6,798 nt of DNA from Pseudomonadota bacterium (lineage in GTDB: Bacteria; Pseudomonadota; Gammaproteobacteria; Burkholderiales; Rhodocyclaceae). Below, in pieces: positions 6,242-6,798 of the stretch. Within the stretch, counting starts at the first letter, position 1. Every line of letters begins with the position of its first letter. The notes under the pieces were generated by a model. The model made no database searches. It was not told the DNA's origin and saw only the letters and a list, made by a program, of their open reading frames with translations. Location: the NCBI GenBank assembly GCA_030917225.1, contig JAUPVD010000449.1, positions 1 through 6,798 of the forward strand, read 5' to 3'. The position numbers and the translations under genes are program-made.

Positions 6242-6798
6242 ATGAGCGCAGAAGGCGGCTTGACTACCACAGGCTACATCCAGCACCACCTGACCAACCT
6301 GGCCGTCTGTTCCGACGCTGCCAAAATCGATGGGCATTGCACCGGCTTCTGGACCTTCCATGCCGATACACTGATTATTTCCGGCCTGCTGGGCCTTCTC
6401 GTTTTCGGCCTGATGGCCAAGGTGGCCAGCAAGGCTACTTCCGGCGTCCCTGGCGGTCTGCAGAATTTTGTTGAAATGGTCGTTGGTCTCGTCGATCAGC
6501 AGGTTCGCGACACCTTCCACGGCCGTAGCGCCCTGGTCACGCCGCTGGCCATCACCATCTTCGTCTGGGTGTTCGTCATGAACGCCATGGACCTGATTCC
6601 GGTTGATTTCCTGCCGCTCGCTGCTGGCGCCGTCGGTATCCACTATCTGAAGGCGGTGCCGACCACCGACCCGAACCTCACCTTCGCCATGTCGATCACA
6701 GTGTTCTTCATCATGCTGTGGATGAACCTGAAGGTGAAGGGCATCGGCGGTTTCGCGCATGAAGTTTTCGGCGCTCCGTTCGGCATGAAGCTCGCCCC
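6242..6798 (+). CDS. atpB: ATP synthase F0 subunit a (AtpB), 5' part (runs off right edge)
   Basis: Subunit a forms the two proton half-channels against the c-ring of the inner-membrane F0 motor. The first 185 residues are present. The start ATG has GAGGA 6 nt upstream (6231-6235), and the N-terminus GYIQHHLTNL matches the E. coli YIGHHLNNL. A first membrane helix lies at about 42-60, followed by the conserved KATSGVPGGLQNFVEMVVGLV (64-84). The signature helix LAITIFVWVFVMNAMDLIPVDFLP is at 102-125, and MNLKVKGIGGFAHE (161-174) leads into the next conserved block. The essential channel arginine (R210 in E. coli) and the last helices lie beyond the window, so completeness cannot be checked. 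The partial sequence shows nothing unusual and no frame break. The rest of the atp operon is expected downstream. Confidence 0.96.
   Translation, partial: MSAEGGLTTTGYIQHHLTNLAVCSDAAKIDGHCTGFWTFHADTLIISGLLGLLVFGLMAKVASKATSGVPGGLQNFVEMVVGLVDQQVRDTFHGRSALVTPLAITIFVWVFVMNAMDLIPVDFLPLAAGAVGIHYLKAVPTTDPNLTFAMSITVFFIMLWMNLKVKGIGGFAHEVFGAPFGMKLA

Noticed and set aside
6218..6760. A 180-codon minus-strand open frame over atpB
   Set aside because: The plus strand encodes an unmistakable F0 subunit a; the reverse frame is low-complexity-like (H, D, E, G) and has no family features.

Overview
The window looks like a chromosomal segment of a betaproteobacterium. The protein sequences and the order mnmG-rsmG-parA-parB-atpI-atpB point towards the Rhodocyclales (Azoarcus/Dechloromonas-like). 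This placement is an inference from gene order, moderately high GC and protein flavour, not from a database search. All genes recognised with confidence are housekeeping genes in intact frames. I saw no insertion sequence, tRNA, rRNA, CRISPR array or phage gene.

Left part (1-1217, minus strand): the first 105 residues of a protein that looks like the N-lobe of a protein-kinase-like fold, running off the left edge, preceded by fabI, the NADH-dependent enoyl-ACP reductase of fatty acid synthesis. Between fabI and the next gene lies a 344-bp divergent intergenic region (1218-1561). It holds a 15-bp perfect dyad, two degenerate DnaA-box-like sequences in an AT-richer patch, a second short inverted repeat and a likely -10 element for mnmG.

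Centre (1562-5745, plus strand): a tight cluster of mnmG (tRNA wobble uridine modification), rsmG (16S rRNA m7G methylation), parA and parB (chromosome partition). Junctions are a 4-nt ATGA overlap, a 1-nt gap and another 4-nt ATGA overlap, so translation is probably coupled. parA starts with GTG. No canonical parS site was seen in the window.

Right part (5746-6798, plus strand): a 90-bp gap with two stem-loops, one embedded in the probable promoter of the ATP synthase operon, then atpI (TTG start) and the 5' two thirds of atpB (F0 subunit a), cut by the right edge. The cluster thus joins RNA modification, origin segregation and energy production in a conserved near-origin neighbourhood.

No new biological system is apparent. 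The items most worth a second look are the kinase-like partial gene and the inverted repeats in the two promoter regions.
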